The notes under the pieces: generated by a model | Told to the model about the DNA's origin: nothing | The model's database searches: none | The model's input: only the letters and a program-made list of their open reading frames with translations | Made by a program: the position numbers and the translations under genes | DNA from: Mycobacterium asiaticum DSM 44297 | GTDB taxonomy: Bacteria > Actinomycetota > Actinomycetes > Mycobacteriales > Mycobacteriaceae | NCBI RefSeq assembly: GCF_000613245.1 | Contig: NZ_HG964938.1 | Span: 1,536 to 65,535, forward strand | Direction: 5' to 3' | DNA length: 64,000 nucleotides | Part shown: in pieces, positions 26,453 through 34,656 of the stretch | Numbering within the stretch: position 1 is the first letter of the stretch | How the letters are laid out: the number at the start of each line of letters is the position of its first letter

Positions 26453-27023
26453 CGGGCAGGCTCCTTTCAAATGCCTCGCGCAACTGACGGTGCACGACGT
26501 CCAACGGCGCCAGGTCACGCCGGGCCCGCGCCAGCAGCAGCGCACCCTCGAGTGCGCTGAGGGTCAGCGTCGCCAACTCCGCCGCCCGGTCCGGGGCCAC
26601 TCCGTGGACGACGAGACGAGCGGCGATCAACTCCGACCAGCGCTCGAACACCGCCGCCGCGCGCTCGACCACCGGGGCCATCCGTTCGCGGTTCTGCGGC
26701 TCGCCGGCTTCCACCGCCACGGCGGCGATCGGGCAACCCGCCCGGAAGTCGGTGCTGAGCAACTGCTCGCGGTACCACTCGATCATCGCGTCCAGCAGAT
26801 CCAAGCCGCCGCCGGCCTGGTCGATCAGCGCGGCAATGTACTCACCGGCGTAATCCACCGCCTCGCATAGCAGTTGGGTCCGTCCGCCGGGGAAGTGGTG
26901 GTAGGCCGATCCGCGCGGCGCGCCGCTGTGCGCCAACACGTCGGAGATGGCCGTCGCGTGCGCACCGCGCTCCCTGATAAGAAGCGCAGCGGATACCACC
27001 ATCCGCTCACGTGGACTACGCAT
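26442..27023 (-). CDS. TetR-family regulator (Rv0196 type)
   Basis: A 193-residue TetR/AcrR-type repressor. The DNA-binding domain occupies residues 1-50: VVSAALLIRERGAHATAISD and the recognition part HSGAPRGSAYHHFPGGRTQL, near-canonical for this family. The C-terminal ligand domain includes RAGCPIAAVAVEAGEP, typical of the YxaF/LmrA-like group. It is upstream of and overlaps the molybdopterin oxidoreductase gene, so it probably controls that enzyme and itself. A palindrome 42 bases before the ATG (27065-27084) is a candidate operator. The inducer is unknown. Confidence 0.9.
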   Translation of the reverse strand: MRSPRERMVVSAALLIRERGAHATAISDVLAHSGAPRGSAYHHFPGGRTQLLCEAVDYAGEYIAALIDQAGGGLDLLDAMIEWYREQLLSTDFRAGCPIAAVAVEAGEPQNRERMAPVVERAAAVFERWSELIAARLVVHGVAPDRAAELATLTLSALEGALLLARARRDLAPLDVVHRQLREAFERSLPDDQ

Positions 27024-27064
27024 CAGACTCCCCGCCTGACGGGACTAGAGGCATCCCGGATGAA

Positions 27065-27084
27065 TATGTATGACGCTCTACATA
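27065..27084. promoter_or_regulatory. Candidate TetR operator
   Basis: TATGTA at 27065-27070 and TACATA at 27079-27084 form a perfect six-base inverted repeat with eight bases between. It lies in the intergenic region between the tetR-type gene and the divergent FAD oxidoreductase gene, near the expected tetR promoter. Spacing and AT-rich arms suit TetR-family binding sites, so autoregulation is the likely use. Confidence 0.45.
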
Positions 27085-27200
27085 GTCGCACGCCATAACC
27101 AAGAACGCCATAGCTTCCAACAAGGTGATTGGTGGTTCACTTGCCACACTTAATGCCACGAAACGCCGGTCAACATCCACAGCAACAGCAGAATCTTCAT

Positions 27201-27206
27201 TAACTT
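27201..27206 (+). promoter_or_regulatory. -10 element placing a leaderless start on the FAD oxidoreductase gene
   Basis: TAACTT matches the mycobacterial TANNNT -10 and ends six bases before the GTG at 27213, the spacing expected when transcription starts on the start codon. I see no clear -35. It supports 27213 as the start, since no ribosome site precedes that codon. Confidence 0.35.
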
Positions 27207-27212
27207 AGTGGC

Positions 27213-28988
27213 GTGACCGGCTCGACGATGTCACGTCGTACCCTGCTCACCGCGACTGTTGCCGCCGGGACCGCGGCCGCGTTGACCCGTTCCATGCCCG
27301 TCACGAACGCGGCGCCGGGCAAGTCGGTGGCGGTGTTCGGAGCGGGCGTGGCCGGGTTGACCGCGGCGCACGAGCTCGCCGATCGCGGCTACACCGTCAC
27401 GGTGTACGAACGCAAGGCCCTCGGCGGAAAGGCCCGCTCGATTCCGGTGCCGAACTCCGGCGCGACCCCGCTGCCGGCCGAACACGGCTTCCGGTTCTTT
27501 CCCGGCTTCTACCGCAACGTCACCGACACCATGCGCCGAATCCCGTTCCCGGGCAACCGCAATGGTGTCTGGAATAACCTGACCCGCGCCACGTCCTATT
27601 TGCATTCGGGACTGGGCCGCGCGGACCTGACGATTCCGCTGCCGTTTCCGCTGCCCACCATCCCGAACCCGATCACGCCGAAGTCCTTCATCGAATCGGT
27701 GACCACGGTGCTCCAGACTCTCTTCCGGCTGCCGCTGTGGGAGGCGGCGTATGCGGCGCAGAAGCTCGCCGTCTACGTAACCAGCTGCGACGAACGCAAA
27801 CTCGGCCAGTGGGACCACATGACGTGGGAGGATTACATCGGCGCCAACAAGCGGTCGGTGGAATACAACCGCTACCTCGCCGACGGGATCATCCGCAATC
27901 TCGCCGCATCCAAGTCCAGGGACGCCAGCGCACATTCGATCGGATTGGTGGGCGAGGCCTCGGTGTGGTCGATCCTGTTGTTCGGCAACGACTCCGACTG
28001 CAAGGGCTTCGACCGCGTGCTCAACGGCCCGACGAGTTCGCAGTGGCTGAATCCGTGGGTGGACCACCTCGCCTCGATGGGTGTGACATTCAAAGTGGGA
28101 CAGGCCCTTTCGCGCCTGACACCGACCGGCCGGCACATCGCCTCGGCGACCGTCGTCGATGCCAACGGCATCCGGCAGCCGGTCGTTGCGGACTGGTACG
28201 TCTCGGCGATCCCATGCGAGAAGCTCGCCGCCGTCCTCACCGACGATGTCATCGCCGCCGACCCGAGCCTGGCCAACGTAGCCCGGTTGCGCACCGAGTG
28301 GATGAACGGGCTGATGTTCTATCTCAGGGAGCGCGTGGACGTCACCAAGGGCCACGTCAACTATGTCGACTCCGGCTGGGGCATCACGTCGATCAGTGAG
28401 GAGCAGTTCTGGAAACGCAGCCTCACCACCTACGGCGACGGCACCGTCAAAGACTGTCTCTCGGCGATCCTTTCGGACTGGAGCACGCCGGGAAACTTCA
28501 ACGGCAAGAGTGCGAGGCAGTGCACCCCCGCCGAGATCGCCGCGGAGGCATGGGCCCAGATCAAGGCTCATCTCAACGACACCGGTCACGTGCTCGACGA
28601 CGGGATGCTGCATTCCTGGTTCCTGGATCCGGCGATCATCGATTCCGGGACACCCAACGTGCGCAACGACGAGCCGCTGTTCATCCAGGATCCGGGCTCG
28701 TGGGGTCGGCGCCCCACGTCGGGCACCGGGATTGACAATCTGTTCCTGGCCGGGGAGTGGGTTCAGACCGACCAGAACGTCACGACCATGGAAGGCGCCA
28801 ACGAAGGCGGACGCCAGGCCGCCAACGCGGTGCTACACGCGTCGGGCTACTCGGGTCAAACGGCCAAGATAGTCACGCTGTTCCAGGCGCCGTGGTGGAA
28901 ACCGTTGAAAGCGGCCGACAAGGCCCGTTACCGGGCCGGCAAGCCCAACGTCCTGGACCTCCTCGACACACGCCGCCCCGGAAGTTGA
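27213..28988 (+). CDS. Tat-exported FAD-dependent oxidoreductase (phytoene desaturase/amine oxidase-like)
   Basis: A 591-residue flavoprotein. The N terminus has a twin-arginine signal, SRRTLLTATVAAGTAAAL (residues 7-24), so export in folded form is predicted. A Rossmann FAD motif FGAGVAGLTAAHELADRGY is at 42-60 and EHGFRFFPGFYRN follows near 90. The C-terminal FAD-binding segment has NLFLAGEWVQT and MEGANEGGRQAANAVL. The layout is that of the phytoene-desaturase/hydroxysqualene-dehydroxylase group; the substrate is unknown. It lies where M. tuberculosis carries Rv0193c-Rv0195, so this is an accessory position. The GTG at 27213 is favoured by a -10 element six bases ahead; an ATG at 27228 is the alternative. 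Confidence 0.85.
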   Translation: MTGSTMSRRTLLTATVAAGTAAALTRSMPVTNAAPGKSVAVFGAGVAGLTAAHELADRGYTVTVYERKALGGKARSIPVPNSGATPLPAEHGFRFFPGFYRNVTDTMRRIPFPGNRNGVWNNLTRATSYLHSGLGRADLTIPLPFPLPTIPNPITPKSFIESVTTVLQTLFRLPLWEAAYAAQKLAVYVTSCDERKLGQWDHMTWEDYIGANKRSVEYNRYLADGIIRNLAASKSRDASAHSIGLVGEASVWSILLFGNDSDCKGFDRVLNGPTSSQWLNPWVDHLASMGVTFKVGQALSRLTPTGRHIASATVVDANGIRQPVVADWYVSAIPCEKLAAVLTDDVIAADPSLANVARLRTEWMNGLMFYLRERVDVTKGHVNYVDSGWGITSISEEQFWKRSLTTYGDGTVKDCLSAILSDWSTPGNFNGKSARQCTPAEIAAEAWAQIKAHLNDTGHVLDDGMLHSWFLDPAIIDSGTPNVRNDEPLFIQDPGSWGRRPTSGTGIDNLFLAGEWVQTDQNVTTMEGANEGGRQAANAVLHASGYSGQTAKIVTLFQAPWWKPLKAADKARYRAGKPNVLDLLDTRRPGS

Positions 28989-28994
28989 CCCGGC

Positions 28995-29906
28995 TCAGCT
29001 CATCCAGTCGTTGGATCCGTCGTTTCTGGTGTAGGTGCCCACCGAGTTCTTCACGATGATCGGGTCACCGGGACCGAAGTTGGTGAAGAACCACTTGGCG
29101 TTGGCCGGGCTCAGGTTGATGCAACCGTGGCTGACGTCGCGGCGGCCCTGGTCGTCAACCGACCACGGCGCGCTGTGCACGAAGTTGCCGCTGTTGTCGA
29201 ATCGGACGGCGTCGGAAACCGTGATCTTGTAGCCGTTCGCCGAGTTGACCGGGACGCCGTAGGTGGAGGAGTCCATCACCACCGTGGCCATCTTTTCCTG
29301 CACGTAATAGGTGCCGTTGGCGGTCTGGTGACCGCCGGACGCCATGCCCATCGACATCGGGAAGGTCTGCACCACAGTGCCGTTGCGCGCAACGATCAAT
29401 TGGTGCGTGGCGTCGTCCGCGGTGGCGATCAGCTGATCGCCGGTGCGGAAGCTGGACACGGTGCCGCCCGCGTCGACGGTCACGTCGGTGTGGGCGGGCC
29501 AGAAGCTCAGCGGACGCCAGCGCAACTGGGTGGGGGTCTGCCAGTAGAACTTGCCCTCGACCGGCGGCGTGGAAGTCACCCGGATCGCGGCTTCGGCGGC
29601 GCCCGCGTCGTCCACCCGGGCCGGGAAGTCGATGATGATCGGCTGGGCCACGCCCACCGTCGCACCGTTGGCCGGAGCAATCCGCGGCGGCCCGAACGGA
29701 GCCGTGCCAACGAACGGCGGCGGGGCGAACGGCGGCGGGGCGTCCGCGGCCGGCACCGCCGGCGGAGCGATCACCCCGGGATCATCGGGGGCGGGGTCGG
29801 GGTCGGCCAGCGCGGTGCCCGCGCTCAGCATCACCAGGCAGCCGACCACGGAGCCGATTAAGGCGGCCCGCAGTGCCCCTAGAGTCCCGAAACGGCGTCC
29901 CCACAT
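28995..29906 (-). CDS. L,D-transpeptidase, LdtMt4 type (copy 2)
   Basis: A 303-residue exported peptidoglycan enzyme that would form 3-3 (mDap-mDap) cross-links or attach proteins. A signal peptide ends at the ALA-D site near residue 35, then a Pro-rich linker, an Ig-like domain (IIIDFPARVDDAGAAEAAI) and a YkuD catalytic domain with the SHGCINLSP motif holding the nucleophilic Cys. The C-terminal tail NDGSNDWM is short. I start it at the ATG at 29906 because GGAGGG lies six bases ahead; an ATG at 29912 would leave no spacing. It follows the first copy after about 20 bases, and the two share nearly identical catalytic halves. Confidence 0.9.
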   Translation of the reverse strand: MWGRRFGTLGALRAALIGSVVGCLVMLSAGTALADPDPAPDDPGVIAPPAVPAADAPPPFAPPPFVGTAPFGPPRIAPANGATVGVAQPIIIDFPARVDDAGAAEAAIRVTSTPPVEGKFYWQTPTQLRWRPLSFWPAHTDVTVDAGGTVSSFRTGDQLIATADDATHQLIVARNGTVVQTFPMSMGMASGGHQTANGTYYVQEKMATVVMDSSTYGVPVNSANGYKITVSDAVRFDNSGNFVHSAPWSVDDQGRRDVSHGCINLSPANAKWFFTNFGPGDPIIVKNSVGTYTRNDGSNDWMS

Positions 29907-29926
29907 GAGCATCCCTCCGGTCGTGT

Positions 29927-30988
29927 TTATAACTGCCAGTCTGATGCACCGTCGGGCTTGTTGTAGATCCCGACGGAGTTCTTCACCACAACGGGGTCAC
30001 CGCTGCCGAAGTTGTCGAAGAACCACTTGGCGTTGGACGGACTCAGGTTGATGCAGCCGTGGCTGACGTCGCGCCTGCCCTGATCACCCACCGACCACGG
30101 CGCGCTATGCACGAAGTTGCCGCTGTTGTCGATCCGGACGGCGTCGGACACCGTGACCTTGTAGCCGTTGGCCGAATTCACCGGCACCCCGTAGGTGGAG
30201 GAGTCCATCACCACCGAGGCCATCTTCTCGAGGACGTAATACGTGCCGTTCGGGGTCTGGTGGCCGCCGGAGGCCATCCCCATCGACATCGGGAAGGTCT
30301 GCACCACGGTCCCGTTGCGGGTGATGGTCATCTGGTGGGTGGCGTCGTCGGCGGTGGCCACCAACGCGTCACCGGTCCGGAAGCTGGACTTGGTGCCGGC
30401 CGCATCGATGTTGACCGCGGTGTTGGCCGGCCAAAAGCTGAGCGGACGCCACCGCAGCTGGCTCGGGGTCATCCAGTAGAACTTGCCCGGCACCGGCGGG
30501 ATCGACGAGATGTGGATGGCCCGCTCGGCCATCGGCCGGTCGGCGATGGGCACCTGGAAGTTGATGATGATCGGCTTGGCCACACCGACCATCGCACCGT
30601 TCACCGGGTTGAACGACGGCGGGCGGAAGGGCGGGTCGCCGACGAAGGGGGTCGGGTCCTGACCCGCCGCCGGTCCGGAAGCGACCGGCACCGCTGCCGG
30701 GTCACCGCCGGGAATGGGGGCTGGGACACCGCCCGGGATGGCGGCCGGGTCACCGCCCGGGAGCGGCGGCAGCGCGAGCGGGTCGGGCAGCGGAGGCAGC
30801 GCCAACGGGCCGGGCGCGGGCTCGGCGGGGCCGCCCACGGGGCCGGGATCGGCCGGAGCGTCCTCGGGGTCCGCCAGGGCAGGCCCGGCACCCAACATCA
30901 GCACGGCGACCACGCCGCAAGCATTGACAGCAGCGGCGATTCTGGCGGTCCGCCGCCACTTCGGGCGGCCTGTGATCCCGCGCGCCAT
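29927..30988 (-). CDS. L,D-transpeptidase, LdtMt4 type (copy 1)
   Basis: A 353-residue L,D-transpeptidase with the same design as its neighbour and closest to M. tuberculosis Rv0192 (LdtMt4). The signal peptide ends near ALADPEDA (residue 40). The linker is a long Pro/Gly/Ala-rich stretch with repeated PLPD/PLPG and PIPGG units, absent from the second copy. An Ig-like domain and YkuD domain with SHGCINLSP follow. The ATG has GGAGGG before it. It lies downstream of the MFS gene on the same strand with 118 bases between. The pair probably arose by tandem duplication. Confidence 0.92.
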   Translation of the reverse strand: MARGITGRPKWRRTARIAAAVNACGVVAVLMLGAGPALADPEDAPADPGPVGGPAEPAPGPLALPPLPDPLALPPLPGGDPAAIPGGVPAPIPGGDPAAVPVASGPAAGQDPTPFVGDPPFRPPSFNPVNGAMVGVAKPIIINFQVPIADRPMAERAIHISSIPPVPGKFYWMTPSQLRWRPLSFWPANTAVNIDAAGTKSSFRTGDALVATADDATHQMTITRNGTVVQTFPMSMGMASGGHQTPNGTYYVLEKMASVVMDSSTYGVPVNSANGYKVTVSDAVRIDNSGNFVHSAPWSVGDQGRRDVSHGCINLSPSNAKWFFDNFGSGDPVVVKNSVGIYNKPDGASDWQL

Positions 30989-31106
30989 ATCGATTCCCTC
31001 CGGTCAAATTCTCGCCCCAGTGTGGCACAACGGAACCCCCCGTTAGCCATTCGGCAACAGCCGGCAAACCGTTACGGACCGCGGTTCGCGGCTCTGACCA
31101 GCGGCG

Positions 31107-32354
31107 TTACCCGCCCTCAGAATCCTCGACGGACGCGGCCTCGACGATCGGTCGGATCGCCGTCATCGCCACCAGCGCGACACCCATCAGGCCCGCCGAC
31201 GCGGTGAGCATCATCGCCACACTGCGCTCGTACAGCAAACCGCCGGCCAGTGATCCGGCCATGATGCCCACCTGGAACGCCGTCACATACAGCCCGGAGG
31301 CCCCATCCGGGTCGTCGGCACCCGCGCGCATCGCCGCGGACTGCAGCATCGGCGACACCGCAGTAGCCATCGCACCCCACAGCACGATGGCGCCCGTCCC
31401 CACCACCAACGCCGTCACCGCAGACCGGTGCCAACCGAAGGCCAGCGCACTGAGCAGCGCGAAGGCCGCCGTCAGCCCGGCCATGCAGAAGATGATCGCG
31501 CCCTTGGGCCGCCGGTCCAGCGGCCGCGCCACCAGGGCCACCGCCAGCACCCCGGCGATGCCGTACGCCGCCAGCAGCCACGCCACATTGGGTCCGCGGA
31601 CACCGACGATCTGGCGGATGATCACCACGATGTAGGTGTAGGAGACGAAGTGACCGGTGACGCCCACCATGGTGATCAGGCTGACCAGGATCAGCCCCCG
31701 GTTGCGGTGATGGTTGGAACGCCGGCCGACGAATTGCAGCTGGTCGTCAGTCAGCACCATTTCTGGCAGCACCACCCGGGCCGCCACTGTGACCAGCACG
31801 GCCGCGAGGGTCACACAGACAACCGCCAGCCGCCAGCCCCACATCAGGCTCAGCGCCGCGGTCAGCGGACTGCCGATCACCAGCGCCAGACTGGTTCCGA
31901 TATAGATCGACATGGTCGCCCGGCCGGCGTGGCTGGGCGGCACCAGCCGGGTGGCGATCGGCGCGATCACCGACCACAGCAGGCCGTGCGTCACCGCGCA
32001 AAGCACCCGTCCGGCGGCCAGCACCGTGAAGTTGGGGGCCACTGCCGAGATGAGCTGCGACAGGGTCAGGCAGACCAGGCTGAGCAATAGCGTCCGGCGC
32101 CGCGGCCAGTGCGCGGTCCAGCGCACCAGCGGCACCGTCGTCACCGCCGCGACCAGGGCGTACCAGGACAGCAGCGTGCCCACCCACACCACGCTGACGT
32201 TGAGGTTGCGGGCAATCGCCGACAGCGCGCCGACCGGCAGCAATTCGGCGGTGACGTAGATGAAGGCCGCCGCGGCCAGCACCACCAGCTGCACCGCGAT
32301 CCGTGGCGTCCACGTTCGCGCGGTGGTTCCGGGTTCGGCAGTCATGGCAGTCAT
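31107..32354 (-). CDS. MFS transporter, DHA1 type (Rv0191 type)
   Basis: A 415-residue major facilitator with twelve predicted helices. The conserved loop between helices 2 and 3 is present in modified form (PLVRWTAHWPRRRTLLLSL), and helix 5 has GTSLALVIGSPLTAALS, resembling the antiporter motif C of drug exporters. The family includes arabinose and drug efflux proteins; the substrate here is not known. The gene follows ricR on the same strand, with 82 bases between, so it may respond to copper through read-through. The ATG at 32354 is used; a second in-frame ATG at 32345 is possible. Confidence 0.88.
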   Translation of the reverse strand: MTAMTAEPGTTARTWTPRIAVQLVVLAAAAFIYVTAELLPVGALSAIARNLNVSVVWVGTLLSWYALVAAVTTVPLVRWTAHWPRRRTLLLSLVCLTLSQLISAVAPNFTVLAAGRVLCAVTHGLLWSVIAPIATRLVPPSHAGRATMSIYIGTSLALVIGSPLTAALSLMWGWRLAVVCVTLAAVLVTVAARVVLPEMVLTDDQLQFVGRRSNHHRNRGLILVSLITMVGVTGHFVSYTYIVVIIRQIVGVRGPNVAWLLAAYGIAGVLAVALVARPLDRRPKGAIIFCMAGLTAAFALLSALAFGWHRSAVTALVVGTGAIVLWGAMATAVSPMLQSAAMRAGADDPDGASGLYVTAFQVGIMAGSLAGGLLYERSVAMMLTASAGLMGVALVAMTAIRPIVEAASVEDSEGG

Positions 32355-32436
32355 AGTGTGAGACGCGGGTGCGCGTTGTCCTCACGGTACGCACCCAGCG
32401 GGGCTTTACCCCGCTTTACCCCGCCAACACGCCCGA

Positions 32437-32727
32437 TCAGGAACGAACGAGGCGCGCAATCGCCGCTGACGCTTCGGCGATCTTGCCGTCGGCGTCGTCA
32501 CCGCCTTCGGCCACGGCCCGGGTGACACAGTGGTTGAGGTGCTCGTCGAGCAGATTCAGCGCCACCGATCGCAGCGCGCTGTTGACGGCGCTGATCTGGG
32601 TGAGCACGTCGATGCAGTACTTGTCCTCATCGATCATGCGCGCGATACCGCGCACCTGACCCTCGATGCGACGCAGCCTCTTGGCGTAGTTGTCCTTCTG
32701 CTGCGTGTATCCGTGTGGTGTGGTCAT
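32437..32727 (-). CDS. ricR: Copper-sensing repressor RicR (CsoR family)
   Basis: A 96-residue all-helical CsoR-family repressor that binds Cu(I) and releases DNA. The expected copper ligands are present: Cys38 (DKYCIDVLTQ), His63 and Cys67 (DEHLNHCVTR). The N-terminal KRLRRIEGQVRGI is the family signature. In M. tuberculosis RicR (Rv0190) represses itself, mymT, lpqS, mmcO and others. Here a matching palindrome lies before this gene (32779-32793) and another before mymT (34611-34625), so the same circuit is expected. The ATG is at 32727. Confidence 0.95.
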   Translation of the reverse strand: MTTPHGYTQQKDNYAKRLRRIEGQVRGIARMIDEDKYCIDVLTQISAVNSALRSVALNLLDEHLNHCVTRAVAEGGDDADGKIAEASAAIARLVRS

Positions 32728-32772
32728 CTGCTCTCCAAACGAATACCGGGTGGACAGGTGGGTTGCCGTACT

Positions 32773-32793
32773 ATTCTATACCCCGCTAGGGTA
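32773..32793 (-). promoter_or_regulatory. RicR box and -10 element of ricR
   Basis: TACCC at 32779-32783 and GGGTA at 32789-32793 form an inverted repeat with five bases between, the same layout as the mymT box. On the minus strand it is followed directly by TAGAAT (32773-32778), a good -10 element. Bound RicR would cover the promoter, consistent with autorepression relieved by copper. Confidence 0.7.
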
Positions 32794-32816
32794 TCAGGCC
32801 GCGCGGTTAATTGATT

Positions 32817-32844
32817 TTGGCGGGATCGCGCCGCACCGCATACT
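32817..32844 (+). promoter_or_regulatory. Candidate leaderless promoter of ilvD
   Basis: TTGGCG at 32817-32822 and CATACT at 32839-32844, spaced by 16 bases, lie just before the ilvD ATG at 32851. The gap of six bases predicts a transcript beginning at the start codon, in agreement with the missing ribosome site. The -10 matches only partly. Confidence 0.3.
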
Positions 32845-32850
32845 TGCACC

Positions 32851-34557
32851 ATGACCCCTCCCGTCGAGCAAGCTGACATCAAACCCCGCAGTCGCGACGT
32901 TACCGACGGTCTGGAGAAGGCCGCCGCGCGTGGGATGTTGCGGGCGGTAGGCATGGGCGACGAGGACTTCGCCAAGGCGCAGATCGGCGTCGCCTCGTCC
33001 TGGAACGAGATCACGCCGTGCAACCTCCCCCTGGACCGGCTGGCCAAGGCCGTCAAGGAAGGCGTGTTCGCCGCCGGCGGCTACCCGCTGGAGTTCGGCA
33101 CCATCTCGGTGTCCGACGGCATCTCGATGGGTCACGAGGGGATGCACTTCTCACTGGTGTCGCGTGAGGTGATCGCGGACAGCGTCGAGACGGTCATGCA
33201 GGCCGAGCGGCTCGACGGCTCGGTGTTGCTGGCCGGCTGCGACAAGTCGCTGCCCGGGATGCTGATGGCCGCGGCCCGCCTGGACCTCGCCTCAGTGTTC
33301 CTCTACGCCGGCTCGATCCTGCCCGGCGTGGCCAAGCTCTCCGACGGCAGCGAGCGCGAGGTCACCATCATCGACGCCTTCGAGGCGGTCGGCGCGTGCG
33401 CGCGCGGGCTGATGAGCCGCGAAGACGTCGACGCCATCGAGCGGGCCATCTGTCCCGGCGAAGGCGCCTGTGGCGGCATGTACACGGCCAACACGATGGC
33501 CAGCGCCGCCGAGGCTTTGGGCATGTCGTTACCGGGCAGCGCCGCCCCGCCGGCCACCGACCGCCGCCGCGACGGGTTCGCCCGGCGCAGCGGCCAGGCC
33601 GTCGTGGAGCTGCTGCGCCAGGGCATCACCGCCCGCGACATCCTGACCCGGGAGGCGTTCGAGAACGCCATCGCGGTGGTGATGGCGTTCGGCGGGTCGA
33701 CCAACGCGGTGTTGCACCTGCTGGCCATCGCATACGAAGCCGAAGTCGAGCTGACCCTGGACGATTTCAGCCGGATCGGCTCGAAGGTGCCGCATCTGGC
33801 CGACGTCAAGCCGTTCGGCCGGCACGTGATGTCGCATGTCGACCACATCGGCGGGGTGCCGGTGGTGATGAAAGCTCTGCTGGACGCCGGCCTGCTGCAC
33901 GGCGAATGCCTGACGGTGACCGGCAAGACCCTGGCCGAGAATCTCGCCGACATCGCGCCACCGGACCCGGACGGCAAGGTGCTGCGCGCGCTGAACAACC
34001 CGATCCACCCGACCGGCGGCATCACCATTTTGCGCGGATCGCTGGCGCCGGAGGGAGCTGTGGTCAAGTCCGCCGGCTTCGATTCCGACGTCTTCGAGGG
34101 CACCGCAAGGGTTTTCGACGGTGAGCGGGCAGCGCTGGACGCGCTCGAAGACGGCACCATCACTCATGGTGACGCCGTGGTGATCCGCTACGAGGGACCC
34201 AAGGGCGGCCCCGGCATGCGCGAGATGCTGGCCATCACCGGTGCCATCAAGGGCGCCGGGCTGGGCAAGGATGTGCTGCTGCTCACCGACGGTCGCTTCT
34301 CCGGTGGGACGACCGGCCTGTGCGTGGGCCACGTCGCGCCGGAGGCGGTGGACGCCGGCCCCATCGCGTTCCTGGCCGACGGCGACCGAATCCGGCTCGA
34401 CGTGGCCAACCACACCCTGGATGTGCTGGTGGATCCCGATGAATTCGCCTCGCGGCGGGAGGGATTTACTCCCCCGCCGACGCGCTACAAGACCGGTGTT
34501 CTGGCCAAGTACGTCAAGCTGGTCGGGTCGGCGGCGATCGGCGCGGTCTGCGGCTAG
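32851..34557 (+). CDS. ilvD: Dihydroxy-acid dehydratase IlvD
   Basis: A 568-residue Fe-S dehydratase that converts 2,3-dihydroxy-isovalerate and 2,3-dihydroxy-3-methylvalerate to the keto acids of valine, leucine and isoleucine synthesis. Cluster-ligand cysteines fit Cys57 (EITPCNLP), Cys130 (AGCDKSLPGM) and Cys207 (GEGACGGMYTANTM). The C-terminal region has TDGRFSGGTTGLCVGHV, the family signature. Length is normal. No ribosome site precedes the ATG, and a promoter-like element suggests a leaderless transcript. It lies between ricR and mymT; IlvD-type clusters are known to be damaged by copper, which makes the location notable, though no RicR control of ilvD itself is visible. Confidence 0.96.
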   Translation: MTPPVEQADIKPRSRDVTDGLEKAAARGMLRAVGMGDEDFAKAQIGVASSWNEITPCNLPLDRLAKAVKEGVFAAGGYPLEFGTISVSDGISMGHEGMHFSLVSREVIADSVETVMQAERLDGSVLLAGCDKSLPGMLMAAARLDLASVFLYAGSILPGVAKLSDGSEREVTIIDAFEAVGACARGLMSREDVDAIERAICPGEGACGGMYTANTMASAAEALGMSLPGSAAPPATDRRRDGFARRSGQAVVELLRQGITARDILTREAFENAIAVVMAFGGSTNAVLHLLAIAYEAEVELTLDDFSRIGSKVPHLADVKPFGRHVMSHVDHIGGVPVVMKALLDAGLLHGECLTVTGKTLAENLADIAPPDPDGKVLRALNNPIHPTGGITILRGSLAPEGAVVKSAGFDSDVFEGTARVFDGERAALDALEDGTITHGDAVVIRYEGPKGGPGMREMLAITGAIKGAGLGKDVLLLTDGRFSGGTTGLCVGHVAPEAVDAGPIAFLADGDRIRLDVANHTLDVLVDPDEFASRREGFTPPPTRYKTGVLAKYVKLVGSAAIGAVCG

Positions 34558-34602
34558 CGCACCAGCGCCATCGCGATTCCGTCGGAGCCCCGCCGCGGTC
34601 TA

Positions 34603-34631
34603 TTTACCCTTACCCCCGAGGGGTATATACT
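34603..34631 (+). promoter_or_regulatory. mymT promoter with RicR box
   Basis: A -35-like TTTACC (34603-34608) and a -10 TATACT (34626-34631) are 17 bases apart. The spacer holds the palindrome TACCCC-CGA-GGGGTA at 34611-34625, which ends directly before the -10 and shares the TACCC-N5-GGGTA pattern with the site upstream of ricR. RicR binding here would block polymerase until copper rises. Confidence 0.75.
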
Positions 34632-34656
34632 GACGGGGCAAGCAACCGACGACAAA

